Positions 16,106 to 25,357 of a DNA stretch of 64,000 nt are shown piece after piece; within the stretch, counting starts at the first letter, position 1, and the number at the start of each line of letters is the position of its first letter. The notes beneath the pieces were generated by a model. The model did not search any database. It saw nothing but the letters and a program-made list of their open reading frames with translations, and had not been told where the DNA came from. The stretch is from JBBQLG01 sp964251665 (GTDB taxonomy: Bacteria > Bacteroidota > Bacteroidia > Cytophagales > Spirosomataceae): positions 1-64,000 of the forward strand of contig CAXUKO010000024.1 in assembly GCA_964251665.1 (NCBI GenBank), read 5' to 3'. Made by a program: the position numbers and the translations under genes.

Positions 16106-17463
16106 TTAACCGGGACGAAGAATACTTTGAAACCATCCTGTAGATTCAACTTTTGCCGCACTTCGCGACGTCGGCCCGTGGTAGCGGCCGAGGCCAGGCC
16201 CGCGCCGAGCGATGCCAGCGCATTGCCGGCTGCTGGTACGCGGGTTGCCTGATTCAAACTGTACCCGGCTGACCAGGCCGCTTGCCCGGCTGCCTGACTC
16301 AATGCATTGTTAGTAGCCTGGTCAGCCTGTTGCCGGGACGGTTTGTCCGATTGTAGGGCAAGGCCTTCGTTCATGTCCGGGTCCAATGCCCGCAAACGTA
16401 CCGGAACGGCTTCACCGGTGCTTAATCGAAGCGTTGTGATGTTGAACACAGCGCGGTTACTGCCAATCTGCGCGAAGCCAACCAATATCGACCCTTTTGG
16501 CGCAAATCGGTCTCTGATTTTGGCATCGGCCAGCGTACGGAACATTACCCGAGTACCGTTCATGATGGTCTGATCGCCACTGACTACACCGGGTATCGGT
16601 TCATTATTTTCTACCGGGTTCCACTCTTCGTCGGCCGTGGCCAGCAACGGTTGAGACGTGTTTGGCTGGCTACCAAAACTGCCGTTGCTGTTACCCTCTG
16701 CCTTTACGGTATTAAATCCCGCCCGCAGCAAAAGGTCTTCCCGCGTTGGGTTGGCATGGTACGGATCGCCGTAAGCCGACCGCGCACCCGCTGAACCATA
16801 TGCGTCGCCCTGATACGATTGTTGCGCAGATCTACCAGTACTGGCATACGTGTTATTTGACCGGTGCCTGTTCGGCTGATTGGCCAACTGCCGCGACCGG
16901 GCCAACTCATGCTGAATGGCCGGGTTCTGCTGTACGGAATCCTTGTTAGCGGATTTCATTCGATTGGCTTCCTGTTTCTTGAGAGCCAGCCCATAGATGC
17001 TGTTTACGGTGCCGTAATCCATCGTTTTCATTCGCTCCTCATCAGCATAATCAATTGGCTGATTCTTTCGGTTTCGCTCCTTTTCGGCCACGTCGATTGG
17101 CTCCACCGGCACGGGTGCTTTGAACCCGTTTGCCGAAAAGGTCATCTTCCACATCAGACCAACGATGCCAACTACTGCCAGCAAACCGACCGTTACCGCG
17201 ATGATAATCCGTGTTCGTTTGGATTTACCAGCGTCACTGGCCACCGGATCAGGCTCGTCCTTGTCTTCAGCCCCCTCCAACTCATCGTTATATTCCTCCT
17301 CGTCAAGGGTATCGGGGTACTCCGTTGATTCGCCGGTTTCTTCATCATACTGATCCTCTTCATCCGACAAGTAAGCCGCATCAGAATTGGTAGCAGCTTC
17401 GGCCTCCTCGTCGTGGAAGGCATCGTCATTCAGGTGGGCATCGGGTTTTTTAGTTGCACTCAT
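16102..17463 (-). CDS. traM: TraM-like conjugative protein (VirB10 type)
   Basis: A 453-residue protein. The N-terminal 90 residues are acidic and disordered (DEEEYNDELEGAEDKDE), then comes one membrane helix (RIIIAVTVGLLAVVGIVGLM). A variable Ser/Gln/Asn-rich linker follows, and the last 150 residues are a conserved domain (GTRVMFRTLADAKIRD, KGSILVGFAQIG, NLQDGFKVFFVPVK). This matches Bacteroidota TraM, a VirB10-like protein spanning the periplasm to gate the channel. It sits after TraN and overlaps the next gene by ATGA. Here TraN precedes TraM, the reverse of the usual CTn order. Confidence 0.8.
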   Translation of the reverse strand: MSATKKPDAHLNDDAFHDEEAEAATNSDAAYLSDEEDQYDEETGESTEYPDTLDEEEYNDELEGAEDKDEPDPVASDAGKSKRTRIIIAVTVGLLAVVGIVGLMWKMTFSANGFKAPVPVEPIDVAEKERNRKNQPIDYADEERMKTMDYGTVNSIYGLALKKQEANRMKSANKDSVQQNPAIQHELARSRQLANQPNRHRSNNTYASTGRSAQQSYQGDAYGSAGARSAYGDPYHANPTREDLLLRAGFNTVKAEGNSNGSFGSQPNTSQPLLATADEEWNPVENNEPIPGVVSGDQTIMNGTRVMFRTLADAKIRDRFAPKGSILVGFAQIGSNRAVFNITTLRLSTGEAVPVRLRALDPDMNEGLALQSDKPSRQQADQATNNALSQAAGQAAWSAGYSLNQATRVPAAGNALASLGAGLASAATTGRRREVRQKLNLQDGFKVFFVPVK

Positions 17464-17476
17464 ACCAAAATCAGGT

Positions 17477-18508
17477 TTAGTGTGAACGGGCTATGAATGG
17501 TAGTTGCAGCCTGTCCCGCTGGAAAAACGGAAGCCGGGCGTTGTCTTTGTTTGGCCGGGCGTGGGCATACAACACAGAGCGCATGGGCAGACTCAGCGTT
17601 ACGTTACGGGTTCCGGTCTTTTCCCGGACGTTGATGACAAACCGGCTGCGGCTCTGCGGGGCAAACTGCGGCAACACGAACCGCAACCGGACGTGCTGAC
17701 CGGCTTCAACCCGTTCCGGCACCGTCTCGTATACCGGCTCCATCGGGTAGGTCTCGCCATCCAGATAAGCCCCTTTGCGCTTTTTAGCCTGATGCTGATA
17801 CCAGAAACTAACCTGATCGAGCAGGAACGGCATGGCGGTTTTGTTGGTCAGCGTCAGTTGCAGATAGGTGTTTGTCGAGTCATGTACCAGGTGGGTCAGT
17901 TTGACCGAAATGCCGCTGTTATGCTCCCGTTCGTGATGTGTTTCGGCTCCATTCAATAACGAATCCATCCGTATCTGTAACGGGCTTTTTGCGTTGCCAA
18001 CCGGTGTTTGATTGTCGACGGGTTTGTTCTCAACGGGAGAATTTAGACCCACAAACGGATTGATCGAAGCCAACAGTGGCCCGTTGTTAGAAGCCGTTGG
18101 TGCATAGGGCGGGGTTGGTCCGGTTGCCGGGCTATGTTGGGCTGCGACCGCTGTGCCGGCAGTTGCAATTTTGAGAGTTGGCGGGTTGAGCAGTTTGCTT
18201 ACCTCGACAAAGGCCGGGGGTGTTTTGCCCGATACACTTAGATAGCCGAGGTAGATACCCGTTTCTGTCCTGACAAAGAGTGGAGTCTTACGAGCGGTCG
18301 TTAGTCGGGGACGTACAAAGACAATGTTTCCCGATTCAATCTTGACTAAATATTCCGGGCTAATGTCGACTAACGAGATTTTGGATGGGAAGATAAGATA
18401 GGTTGTAGTCAGGCGACTGACCCGGATCGTATCGGGCAAATACGTTTGGGCATGACCCAAACGGGACAAGCCCAGGGCCAGCAGTAAGGGTATGAAAAGC
18501 TTCTTCAT
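17477..18508 (-). CDS. traN: TraN-like conjugative protein (VirB9 type)
   Basis: A 343-residue protein from MKKLFIPLLLALGLSRLGHA at 18508, an obvious signal peptide; an ATG at 18562 would add residues before it and overlap the TraK gene. The mature part has an N-terminal beta domain (TTYLIFPSKISLVDIS) typical of Bacteroidota TraN, a variable linker, and a C-terminal beta domain (VPERVEAGQHVRLRF). It is the VirB9-like subunit of the outer part of the transfer channel. It lies between TraK and TraM on one transcript. Confidence 0.8.
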   Translation of the reverse strand: MKKLFIPLLLALGLSRLGHAQTYLPDTIRVSRLTTTYLIFPSKISLVDISPEYLVKIESGNIVFVRPRLTTARKTPLFVRTETGIYLGYLSVSGKTPPAFVEVSKLLNPPTLKIATAGTAVAAQHSPATGPTPPYAPTASNNGPLLASINPFVGLNSPVENKPVDNQTPVGNAKSPLQIRMDSLLNGAETHHEREHNSGISVKLTHLVHDSTNTYLQLTLTNKTAMPFLLDQVSFWYQHQAKKRKGAYLDGETYPMEPVYETVPERVEAGQHVRLRFVLPQFAPQSRSRFVINVREKTGTRNVTLSLPMRSVLYAHARPNKDNARLPFFQRDRLQLPFIARSH

Positions 18509-18533
18509 TGTATAGGTTGTTGGAAGTTGTCGA

Positions 18534-19166
18534 TTATCGGTTGGCCACATTTTGGGAGCCATCGGGCATTGGGCGACGGTATTCGATAAAGGTGAAACCG
18601 TCGATCAGCAGGCCGTAAGGGTTGATGTCCGAGCGGATTTGCCGGGAAAGCGTAAAGCGAGCTGCCACCGGTTGCACGGCAATCTGATTGTCGTACACCA
18701 CTTCCTGTGCGCCCCAGACCGTTCCCCGGTACGGCTCAACGCTCATATCGACCGTCACTGAATCGCAGGTCCAGTTGGTATGTGAGTTATACCGGTGGTA
18801 GTTTTCGAGCACCTGCCCGCGTTTGAACGTTTCGTAGATCGCGCGGCCATCGTTGTGGTCGATCAGTTTCATGCCGTGATTGACCCGTTCGCGGAAGGTG
18901 CTGGCATCGTGCTGGAACATGAGGTCCATAAACGACCGCATCAGATTCCGGGCTTCGTACTGAGTTGGCTGTACCTGACCAGCGGCAATGGCTGAGGTCG
19001 TGCCATTGTCGGTGGCCACGTAAACCCGTTCGGCGTTCTGGCTGCTTTCGCGCACGTAGGCATACAGCCAGGCGACATTACTGAGAGCCAGTGCGCCGAT
19101 CAGGCCCAGGCAGATTACTTTGAGCGATTTAATCAGGGTGCTTACGTTGTTGGCTTGCTGCATCAT
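18534..19166 (-). CDS. traK: TraK-like conjugative protein (VirB8 type)
   Basis: A 210-residue bitopic protein: short cytoplasmic N-terminus, one membrane helix near residues 14-35 (VICLGLIGALALSNVAWLYA), and a periplasmic domain that includes RNLMRSFMDLMFQHDASTF and ends with the strand LLIDGFTFIEYRR. This is the pattern of TraK, the VirB8-like assembly factor that contacts TraM and TraN. It starts 3 bp after TraJ and ends 25 bp before TraN. Confidence 0.8.
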   Translation of the reverse strand: MMQQANNVSTLIKSLKVICLGLIGALALSNVAWLYAYVRESSQNAERVYVATDNGTTSAIAAGQVQPTQYEARNLMRSFMDLMFQHDASTFRERVNHGMKLIDHNDGRAIYETFKRGQVLENYHRYNSHTNWTCDSVTVDMSVEPYRGTVWGAQEVVYDNQIAVQPVAARFTLSRQIRSDINPYGLLIDGFTFIEYRRPMPDGSQNVANR

Positions 19167-19169
19167 GGT

Positions 19170-20312
19170 TTACACAAGAGAAAAGTCGTCGTATCGGTCA
19201 TCGTCGGCCGACCGGTGGCCTTCATTCAGAGCGGGCGAATCGTAGTTTGGTTGTGGCTCCGGTTGGCGACCCAACCGCGCTTCGTAGCTTTCTTCCCGTT
19301 CGGCCCGCGCGGTCCTGGTGCTTTCTTTTTCGGTGCTTGCCTTGCTGGTCGAATTCGATGAGCTGCCGGACTGGTTGTTATTGGATCTGCTCCGGTTCAT
19401 CGACTGCGAAGCACGGGCTGCTTCACCAGGTAGATTGGCACCCTTGTTAGCCGTCCAGCTTGCCAGCCCACCCGCTGAGGTGATGCCCCCGATAAAGGTG
19501 TTTGTCAGGAAAGGCGTAGCCAGATATGCACCCATTACGCAGTAATGCACGACGACCAGGTTGAAAATTGCCCCAAACCGCTGTTCCAGCGTGGCATTGT
19601 TCATCATATTGTCGATGTGCGTATCGACCAGATTGTCCACGTAGAAATTGACGATGTTGTCAAGTACGCCGATGGTCATCGCCCAGAATTTGGCGTGGAG
19701 CAGGTTCCTAAACCAGTAGGACATGGCCCCCTGAAAGCCGGGAATCATGGAAATGAGAATGGCAATCGGACCGGTGATACCCAGAAACACAACAACTAAC
19801 ACTTGCATCTTGGCTACAAACGCCCGCACCAGTAGGGTAAGTCCTTCGGCCACTAACCGCACTAATTTCAGAATGACCATTTCCATCGAATTGCTCATCA
19901 CGCCCAACACGATGTCGATGTCTTTCTTCATCTGATCGGTGTCTAGCTTCAGGTCGAAATCTTTCCAGAGGTTGTTATTGGCTGTGAGGAATGCCCCATC
20001 CACTTTGGCCGTCATCGCTTTAAGCGAAGCCAATACCTCGTGCGGATCTTTAGGTGAAAACAGACTGGCTACGAAGTCGATCATACCGGTTGCAATACCA
20101 AGCAGATCGCTGTAGAGCGTCAGGACGATGGTCAGGATAATGGCCCGAATAACCGGCGTATAATCCGTCGTCAAATCCGACGATACCAGGAAAGTCCGGC
20201 CGAGTGCCCAGAGGAAATTGACTGCCATGAGTGCAGCCGCAAGTCCCAGCACTTTGGTACGGATCAGATCACCGTTGTTGGCCATCAAATAGTTAAACGA
20301 ATTCTCATTCAC
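19170..20312 (-). CDS. traJ: TraJ-like polytopic membrane protein (VirB6 type)
   Basis: A 380-residue protein with several long hydrophobic segments (GLAAALMAVNFLWALGR, AIILTIVLTLYSDLL, VLVVVFLGITGPIAILI, VVHYCVMGAYLATPFL), matching Bacteroidota TraJ, the inner-membrane VirB6-like channel component. The last 80 residues are polar, Ser/Arg/Glu-rich and probably disordered (SRSNNNQSGSSSNSTS). It lies between the TraG ATPase and TraK with gaps of a few bases. Confidence 0.8.
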   Translation of the reverse strand: MNENSFNYLMANNGDLIRTKVLGLAAALMAVNFLWALGRTFLVSSDLTTDYTPVIRAIILTIVLTLYSDLLGIATGMIDFVASLFSPKDPHEVLASLKAMTAKVDGAFLTANNNLWKDFDLKLDTDQMKKDIDIVLGVMSNSMEMVILKLVRLVAEGLTLLVRAFVAKMQVLVVVFLGITGPIAILISMIPGFQGAMSYWFRNLLHAKFWAMTIGVLDNIVNFYVDNLVDTHIDNMMNNATLEQRFGAIFNLVVVHYCVMGAYLATPFLTNTFIGGITSAGGLASWTANKGANLPGEAARASQSMNRSRSNNNQSGSSSNSTSKASTEKESTRTARAEREESYEARLGRQPEPQPNYDSPALNEGHRSADDDRYDDFSLV

Positions 20313-20324
20313 GAGTACCGTGGT

Positions 20325-22766
20325 TTAGATGATGCCTGCCGCCCGGTCCTCATTGAACTGCCGCACGGCATAGACGATGTTGCCCCCGTAGGTTTGCGTC
20401 AGGTCGCGCAGGTGTTCCCGCTCCGTTGGCTTCGAGGTCAATAGCGGATAAATGTTCGGAGCCGCTTCAAGTCGGTACACTTTGCCGTATTCACCCTGCC
20501 GGATAAAGATTTCCCGCCAAGTCTTTGACACCCGGATCGAGCGCATCTTGTCCAACTCGTGCTTGGTAAAGCCCAGCACGGCCGACACCCGGTCGAGTTG
20601 CTTGCTGTCCTGGTGGTTGAGGATGATCTTGGTATCCGCGTTAGCCACGATCACGGGACCGACCGCCGAATCTTCAATCTCCTTCACGCCCTGCGTGATG
20701 ATGCACATCGACCCGTTATTCTTTCGAATCGTCCGGTACATCATTTCGACAAAATCACCCATCCCTTCCGACAGCATCGACCAGGCCTCGTCCATGTAGA
20801 GGTACTTGACATCTTTCGGGAAACGACGGATCACGTCCAACGACAATTCAGTAATCAGCATCGTGACGACTGCTTTCAACAGTTCATTGTCCTTAATCCG
20901 GGCCATGTCGAAGCAGACGAGCCGATAGGCACTGATGTCTTCATTCTCGCCAGCATCCAATACATCGCGATAATGGCCAACCACGAACGGCTCCAGACAG
21001 GTAAAGAACTCCGCGAAGTCGAATGCCTTGTGCCAGCGCACCAACTCTTCCGTGCCCTCCTTCTCTTTCAAGTATTGGTACAGAAAGTCGTAGAAACCAA
21101 CCAGACTCGGTACCGGTGTCGGGGCTTCGCCAGGACCGCGCTCGACTTGAGCGTTATACCAGTCAAAGTACATCGGAATCAGCCGCACCAGTACCGACCG
21201 TTCGGCCTGACGAACCGGCCGCTTGTATCCCTTCCAAATCATGGCCAGCAGCGTCGACAGAAAGTTGATCTTGTCGCCATCCGGTATGTACTGGCCAGCT
21301 TGATTCACCTGAATCCCAAACGGATTAAACTTGATTGGCTGTTGCGGATCGTACTGGTAGTAGCGACCGCCAAGCGCAGTCATTAGGGAGAGATACGTAC
21401 CACCAACGTCGATGATGATTTGCCGACGACCGGCTTCATAGCGTTGCAACATGAGGTAGCCCATCGTGAATGACTTACCCGATCCGGTTGGCCCCACGAC
21501 CACACTGTTCTGATTATTCAGGTCGGTATTGAACAGGTTGACCAGCACCGGATTGCCATATCGGTCGCTCAATAACTCGCCCTGATTAGCTGTGCGGTAG
21601 TTTGTTGCGCAGTTGAGGTAACAGGCCGCGTTATCGCCCGACATGAGGAGCCACCGGTAATTCTGGTAGCCATTACCGGGAGCCAGCGCAAAGAACAGGT
21701 TCGTCGTGTCCATTGTCTCGACAAACACGTCGGCCCCGCCCATTGACCGAAAGGCCGCAATACCCCGCTGTACCAGACCCTCCCGCACCTTGTCGTCCGT
21801 GTTCCAGACCACCAGCGATAGGTTGACGCTGATCAGGCTTTTGTTATCTGTTCGCAGCCCGTCGATGTAATCTTCCAGTTCGAGCATCTTGATCTTGTTC
21901 TCGTGTGTCATCAGAAAATCAAGATTGCGGTTGATCTTCTGCTCGAACTCCAAAGAACCAATGACCTTTTCGGTGTCTTCGATCAGGAAATTAGTCACCA
22001 ATAAATGCGGTACCTGAAGGTCTAAGGCCAGCGTCGACACAAACGGAGCTTCGACACCCGTTCGGCCCGGCTGCGTATTGTATACGACCGAGGGCTGCCC
22101 CGTCATGGTCAGGATGTTGACCTTCTTTTCCCCAACAGCTACAAACGTAGCGTCCGGTTGCACGGACCGGTTCAGCGTCGTCGGCTGGCGGTTAAATTCC
22201 AGATTGAAGTACTGGAAATATAGATTTTCCAGAGCATCGCTGTCCAACCGGACGAGCCGGAGCCTACCCAGCGAAATGCTTTGCGTAAACTCTTCAGCCG
22301 CCCGTTCTGCCCGCTCGACCAGCGCTTCGATACCTGCATAGGGGTCTCTGAGCATAGGTAAACCCAGACGTGCCCAGAGCGTATTGGCCGCATTGGTACG
22401 GGGTTGACGCTCGTTGCCGAACGAGATGAACAGATAGGACGCGTGGTGCAGTACTGGTCGTTCCTGTAGGTGCTGATGTTGTTGTTGGGTAAAGGGCGTA
22501 TTGGGTTGTTCTTTAACACCCTTTGGCACCCGATGCCGTTCGGTATAATAGGCATCGAACCGCTGAATGACCGTGCCAACCGGCAGGGTTCGGGTAGCCC
22601 GGTAGAAAGCCGACCCAAGCGCGTCATATTCGCCACTGGTAATACTTTCCGTTTCAACGCCCTCGAAACGATAGCCAACCGCTACCCGCCCATCTTTGAG
22701 TACAGTTACGTCATTTTCGATGCTGAACACGGGAAATACCGCGTCGTAGTTTACCGTCTTTGTCAC
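20325..22766 (-). CDS. traG: TraG-like conjugation ATPase (VirB4 type)
   Basis: An 813-residue ATPase that powers assembly of the mating channel. The N-terminal part (FPVFSIENDVTVLKDGRVAV) is the TraG N-domain. Walker A VVGPTGSGKSFTMG lies near residues 421-434, Walker B KYLYMDEAWSM near 652-662, and a Gln-containing switch IITQGVKEIEDS follows, all as in VirB4 proteins. Length is usual for the family. The first 56 bp overlap the TraF-like gene in another frame, which implies coupled translation. It acts at the cytoplasmic face of the inner membrane. Confidence 0.92.
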   Translation of the reverse strand: MTKTVNYDAVFPVFSIENDVTVLKDGRVAVGYRFEGVETESITSGEYDALGSAFYRATRTLPVGTVIQRFDAYYTERHRVPKGVKEQPNTPFTQQQHQHLQERPVLHHASYLFISFGNERQPRTNAANTLWARLGLPMLRDPYAGIEALVERAERAAEEFTQSISLGRLRLVRLDSDALENLYFQYFNLEFNRQPTTLNRSVQPDATFVAVGEKKVNILTMTGQPSVVYNTQPGRTGVEAPFVSTLALDLQVPHLLVTNFLIEDTEKVIGSLEFEQKINRNLDFLMTHENKIKMLELEDYIDGLRTDNKSLISVNLSLVVWNTDDKVREGLVQRGIAAFRSMGGADVFVETMDTTNLFFALAPGNGYQNYRWLLMSGDNAACYLNCATNYRTANQGELLSDRYGNPVLVNLFNTDLNNQNSVVVGPTGSGKSFTMGYLMLQRYEAGRRQIIIDVGGTYLSLMTALGGRYYQYDPQQPIKFNPFGIQVNQAGQYIPDGDKINFLSTLLAMIWKGYKRPVRQAERSVLVRLIPMYFDWYNAQVERGPGEAPTPVPSLVGFYDFLYQYLKEKEGTEELVRWHKAFDFAEFFTCLEPFVVGHYRDVLDAGENEDISAYRLVCFDMARIKDNELLKAVVTMLITELSLDVIRRFPKDVKYLYMDEAWSMLSEGMGDFVEMMYRTIRKNNGSMCIITQGVKEIEDSAVGPVIVANADTKIILNHQDSKQLDRVSAVLGFTKHELDKMRSIRVSKTWREIFIRQGEYGKVYRLEAAPNIYPLLTSKPTEREHLRDLTQTYGGNIVYAVRQFNEDRAAGII

Positions 22767-23055
22767 GGAGGTAAATGGTTACGTAGTTTATTCGCTTCGG
22801 TTGAAGCAGAGTCCAGGAGATGAGCGATATGAGAAATGATGGGTGCTTATGGCGTTCGCCCCACCGAAGCACCATCCACGAAAGCACGAGCACGACCAAA
22901 ATAACGGCATACACGTAGCGGGGAACCGGGACGATAGTCCGCGCCAGCGAGGCCAGTGTAATCAGCCCGATCAGCAGACAGACATACAGTCCCAGTTCCT
23001 GCATCCGCATCCCCAGAATCCGCGTCGGCTTCTCCAGAGATTTTTGCACTTTCAT
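22711..23055 (-). CDS. traF: TraF-like small membrane protein (DUF4133, VirB3 type)
   Basis: A 114-residue protein starting KVQKSLEKPTRILGMRM, with two adjacent membrane helices (LGLYVCLLIGLITLASLA; YVYAVILVVLVLSWMVL) and a basic C-terminal tail. This is the layout of DUF4133 TraF, the VirB3-like partner of the VirB4 ATPase. It is placed between TraE-like and TraG genes, as usual, and overlaps TraG by 56 bp. Confidence 0.75.
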   Translation of the reverse strand: MKVQKSLEKPTRILGMRMQELGLYVCLLIGLITLASLARTIVPVPRYVYAVILVVLVLSWMVLRWGERHKHPSFLISLISWTLLQPKRINYVTIYLRDKDGKLRRGISRVQHRK

Positions 23056-23057
23056 GA

Positions 23058-23393
23058 TTAGCGCGTCATAGTGTAGCCGCCCGTCGAGCCACCCGATGTT
23101 GTCTGTACATCGTTGACGATTAGATTGAAGCCAAACCAGATGATGGCTCCTACTACCAGATACAGTAGATTTCGCACCGAGTTCGGCGAGTTACTGATGA
23201 ACGAGGATACGACCTTTACTACGCCCACGACCATCAGAATCCCAAAGATCACGTTGCCGATGGTTACAATGATGTTGTAATAGCTCGTCAGAGCCTGTGA
23301 AACGGAACCACCGCCACCGCCAGGCTGGGCATATAAGTTCATGGAGACAAGGCATAGCATAGCCATAGTCGTAAAGAGTACGGACTTTTTCAT
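23058..23393 (-). CDS. traE: TraE-like protein (DUF4134, VirB2-like)
   Basis: A 111-residue protein with a signal peptide (MKKSVLFTTMAMLCLVSMNL...AQ), a Gly-rich mature start, and two membrane helices (NIIVTIGNVIFGILMVVGVV; NLLYLVVGAIIWFGFNLIV). The size and topology match DUF4134 TraE proteins, the likely pilin-like or VirB2-like subunit. It ends 2 bp before TraF. The 204 bp upstream lacks a gene and may hold an internal promoter, though I see no clear one. Confidence 0.7.
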   Translation of the reverse strand: MKKSVLFTTMAMLCLVSMNLYAQPGGGGGSVSQALTSYYNIIVTIGNVIFGILMVVGVVKVVSSFISNSPNSVRNLLYLVVGAIIWFGFNLIVNDVQTTSGGSTGGYTMTR

Positions 23394-23597
23394 GGTAATC
23401 GGTTTGTTTTAGGTTTATGTAATTGGTTGATTGTTGCTACACTTGGTTTACCTTCAAAAAAGGCAATGAAATTCCTAACGCATAGGTATATACGTTTGAT
23501 TCTTAGACGCAATTATCCAGCCAGGATACGCGTCAGAAATGAAAGGAATTAATAGCCCGACGTGAAAAACGCGGGCGAGAGGGAGGTATTTTGTGTT

Positions 23598-24035
23598 TCA
23601 TAGTTGGTTGTTACGGTTGTACATATCTCTGAACTGATCTGCTGCGTCTTTTAACGCATCGAATCTTGATCGGCCGGTGCTCCGGTTACGTTTGGTCAAC
23701 TCAGGTGGTGATTGCTGCTGACTCAATGTCAGGGCTACGCCTAAATCTTCTCCAAAACCATCCTCAAATTCGTCAGTAGGGGTATCGGTATGTTTGTCCT
23801 CCTTTTTTGGCTCAGTTGATTTTTGCGGATCAACTATGATAGTAGGTTTCAGTTTGTCACGCCGTTCGCTAACAGTTCGGCGTTGTTCAGCCAGCAACAA
23901 TGATCTATCGACCCGAAGCGGAACGGCTACCTGTTGTGGCTTGGTCTGTTTTGATTTTTGATAGAACCGATAGAAATACAAGACTATTAATCCAAAAAAA
24001 AGACTTGCACCCAAGTACGCGCCTGTTTCGAGCAT
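23598..24035 (-). CDS. Membrane-anchored polar protein of transfer operon
   Basis: About 145 residues from MLETGAYLGASLF at 24035; an ATG at 24086 would add 17 residues. One N-terminal membrane helix (LGASLFFGLIVLYFYRFY) is followed by a long charged, disordered tail rich in Lys/Glu/Asp/Gln. No known family is visible. It lies between the TraB-like gene and TraE, a place often held by small TraC/TraD-like proteins. Its role is not known. Confidence 0.55.
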   Translation of the reverse strand: MLETGAYLGASLFFGLIVLYFYRFYQKSKQTKPQQVAVPLRVDRSLLLAEQRRTVSERRDKLKPTIIVDPQKSTEPKKEDKHTDTPTDEFEDGFGEDLGVALTLSQQQSPPELTKRNRSTGRSRFDALKDAADQFRDMYNRNNQL

Positions 24036-24107
24036 AGCCAGCGTTTTCTTGAGTACAAATCTAATATCAAACAGGAAAAAGAGCAAAGCGAGGTCCTAAT
24101 TTCTGTT

Positions 24108-24476
24108 TTATTTTTTATCCATCAGCTCCATCATGTGTTTCACTTTTGGATGATTTGCAATGGCTTCCGAAGCTATTTCCCTGATTTCTATACCATAATG
24201 CACGGATGCCATCTTTAGAAAACGGTGGACCGATTTCCGGATTGTAACGACCTGGTACGGCTCCGAATCGTCAGTATCCCCTTTTTTTACCGGTTCCGGC
24301 TTTATTTGCTCCGTTTCGACTGTTGGAGCCGTCTGGGGTACTGTAGCTGGTTCAGGGACTGGTGCCTGTGTTTCTACGGTTGGAATCTGTGCCGGCGCGT
24401 GCAAGGCATCCTGCACGGCTTTTCTGGCCTCCGGGTTTTCCAGTAACGAGGAGAAAGGACGTTTATTTTTAGCCAT
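24108..24476 (-). CDS. TraB-like protein (DUF3408-like), ParA partner candidate
   Basis: A 122-residue protein with a Pro/Glu/Thr-rich disordered middle and a folded C-terminal 50 residues (PYQVVTIRKSVHRFLKMAS...). The end looks like a ribbon-helix-helix or DUF3408-type domain, common directly after the ParA-like gene of Bacteroidota conjugative elements. It could bind DNA, perhaps the palindromes at 25186-25197 and 25358-25379, and load the ParA-like ATPase. It starts 3 bp after that gene. Confidence 0.55.
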   Translation of the reverse strand: MAKNKRPFSSLLENPEARKAVQDALHAPAQIPTVETQAPVPEPATVPQTAPTVETEQIKPEPVKKGDTDDSEPYQVVTIRKSVHRFLKMASVHYGIEIREIASEAIANHPKVKHMMELMDKK

Positions 24477-24479
24477 GTT

Positions 24480-25139
24480 TTAAGAGATTTGGTATCGCTG
24501 TTTAAATTCCTGATAGAACGCTTTATAGACTTCCGCAATGCTGGAGAAGTCTGAGGGGCAGTCGATAGTCCCTACCCGCATGAAGTCCGCCCGGTTGGGC
24601 AAGGCATTGTCGAACATGGTGACGTTGAGCATTTCGGCATACCGGTTGATGTCGTTATTCTCGCGGAGGTTAGGCTGTCGAAAATTCTGAACGGCGAATA
24701 TGCTGAAGTCGGCTCCCCGTTCATTCCGAATATCGCCCATCTTCTTGGCTGCTTTGATGAATTCAAACGCCGACAGCACGTCGGAATCGCCAAGCCGAAT
24801 CGGCACCAGAATACTGTCGCAGAAGGTAAGCGCCATAACTGCTTCGTCGGGACCGGTCATGCGCGGCAGATCCAGAAAAATGACATCGTAGTCTTCGTAT
24901 CGTTCGTCGAGAACGGTAGCTACATCATCGGTAGCCATTACCTCACAGGCGTTTTCCGGTTCCCCGAGTCTGTCCACTTCGCGGCCCCGTAGTTTGGCGA
25001 TGGTACGTTGCCCATCCGCATCCAGCACAAGAACCCGTTTTCCTTCCCGGCTTAGACTGTTCGCTAACCAGGCTGTGATTGCTGACTTCCCGCTTCCCCC
25101 TTTTTGGGAGCAAACGGATATGATTCTGACTTCTTCCAT
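24480..25139 (-). CDS. ParA-family ATPase (TraA-like)
   Basis: About 219 residues from MEEVRIISVCSQKGG at 25139, so that the deviant Walker A KGGSGKSAITAWLANS sits near the N-terminus; an ATG at 25163 is also possible. Walker A' (DVIFLDLPRM) and the ParA nucleotide fold are clear. ParA ATPases move or segregate plasmid DNA; in Bacteroidota conjugative elements the TraA-like member heads the tra operon and aids transfer or partition. It is the first gene here, divergent from the accessory operon. Confidence 0.85.
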   Translation of the reverse strand: MEEVRIISVCSQKGGSGKSAITAWLANSLSREGKRVLVLDADGQRTIAKLRGREVDRLGEPENACEVMATDDVATVLDERYEDYDVIFLDLPRMTGPDEAVMALTFCDSILVPIRLGDSDVLSAFEFIKAAKKMGDIRNERGADFSIFAVQNFRQPNLRENNDINRYAEMLNVTMFDNALPNRADFMRVGTIDCPSDFSSIAEVYKAFYQEFKQRYQIS

Positions 25140-25185
25140 TGGTATAGGTTTCTTCTGTTGCAAAGTAAGACAATATCTTGATAAA

Positions 25186-25197
25186 TCATTATAATGA
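25186..25197. promoter_or_regulatory. CATTATAATG-type palindrome upstream of ParA gene
   Basis: A perfect 12-bp palindrome TCATTATAATGA 47 bp before the ParA-like start. It shares the CATTAT half-site with the longer palindrome at 25358-25379, suggesting one DNA-binding protein controls both divergent units. Confidence 0.5.
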
Positions 25198-25321
25198 CTA
25201 AATAGTATTTTACTATACTGTAAATAACCTACTTCTGTCTTGCTTTAAGAAATTTTTACGGAAAAAGCATTGATAGTCAGATGCATAAAAAATTAGAATA
25301 GAAGGGAAGAAAAAGTTGGGC

Positions 25322-25350
25322 TTGCGCAAAAGTGAATGTGAATAGCTTTG
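25322..25350 (+). promoter_or_regulatory. Promoter of plus-strand accessory operon
   Basis: TTG at 25322-25324 and TAGCTTTG at 25343-25350 match the Bacteroidota -33 TTG and -7 TAnnTTTG elements, with an 18-base gap. The start point would fall near 25357, at the edge of the palindrome that follows. Confidence 0.55.
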
Positions 25351-25357
25351 TTATTAT

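Noticed and set aside
20559..21386. A 275-residue plus-strand frame opposite traG
   Set aside because: It is a mirror of the conserved ATPase, His/Arg-rich as expected for antisense frames.
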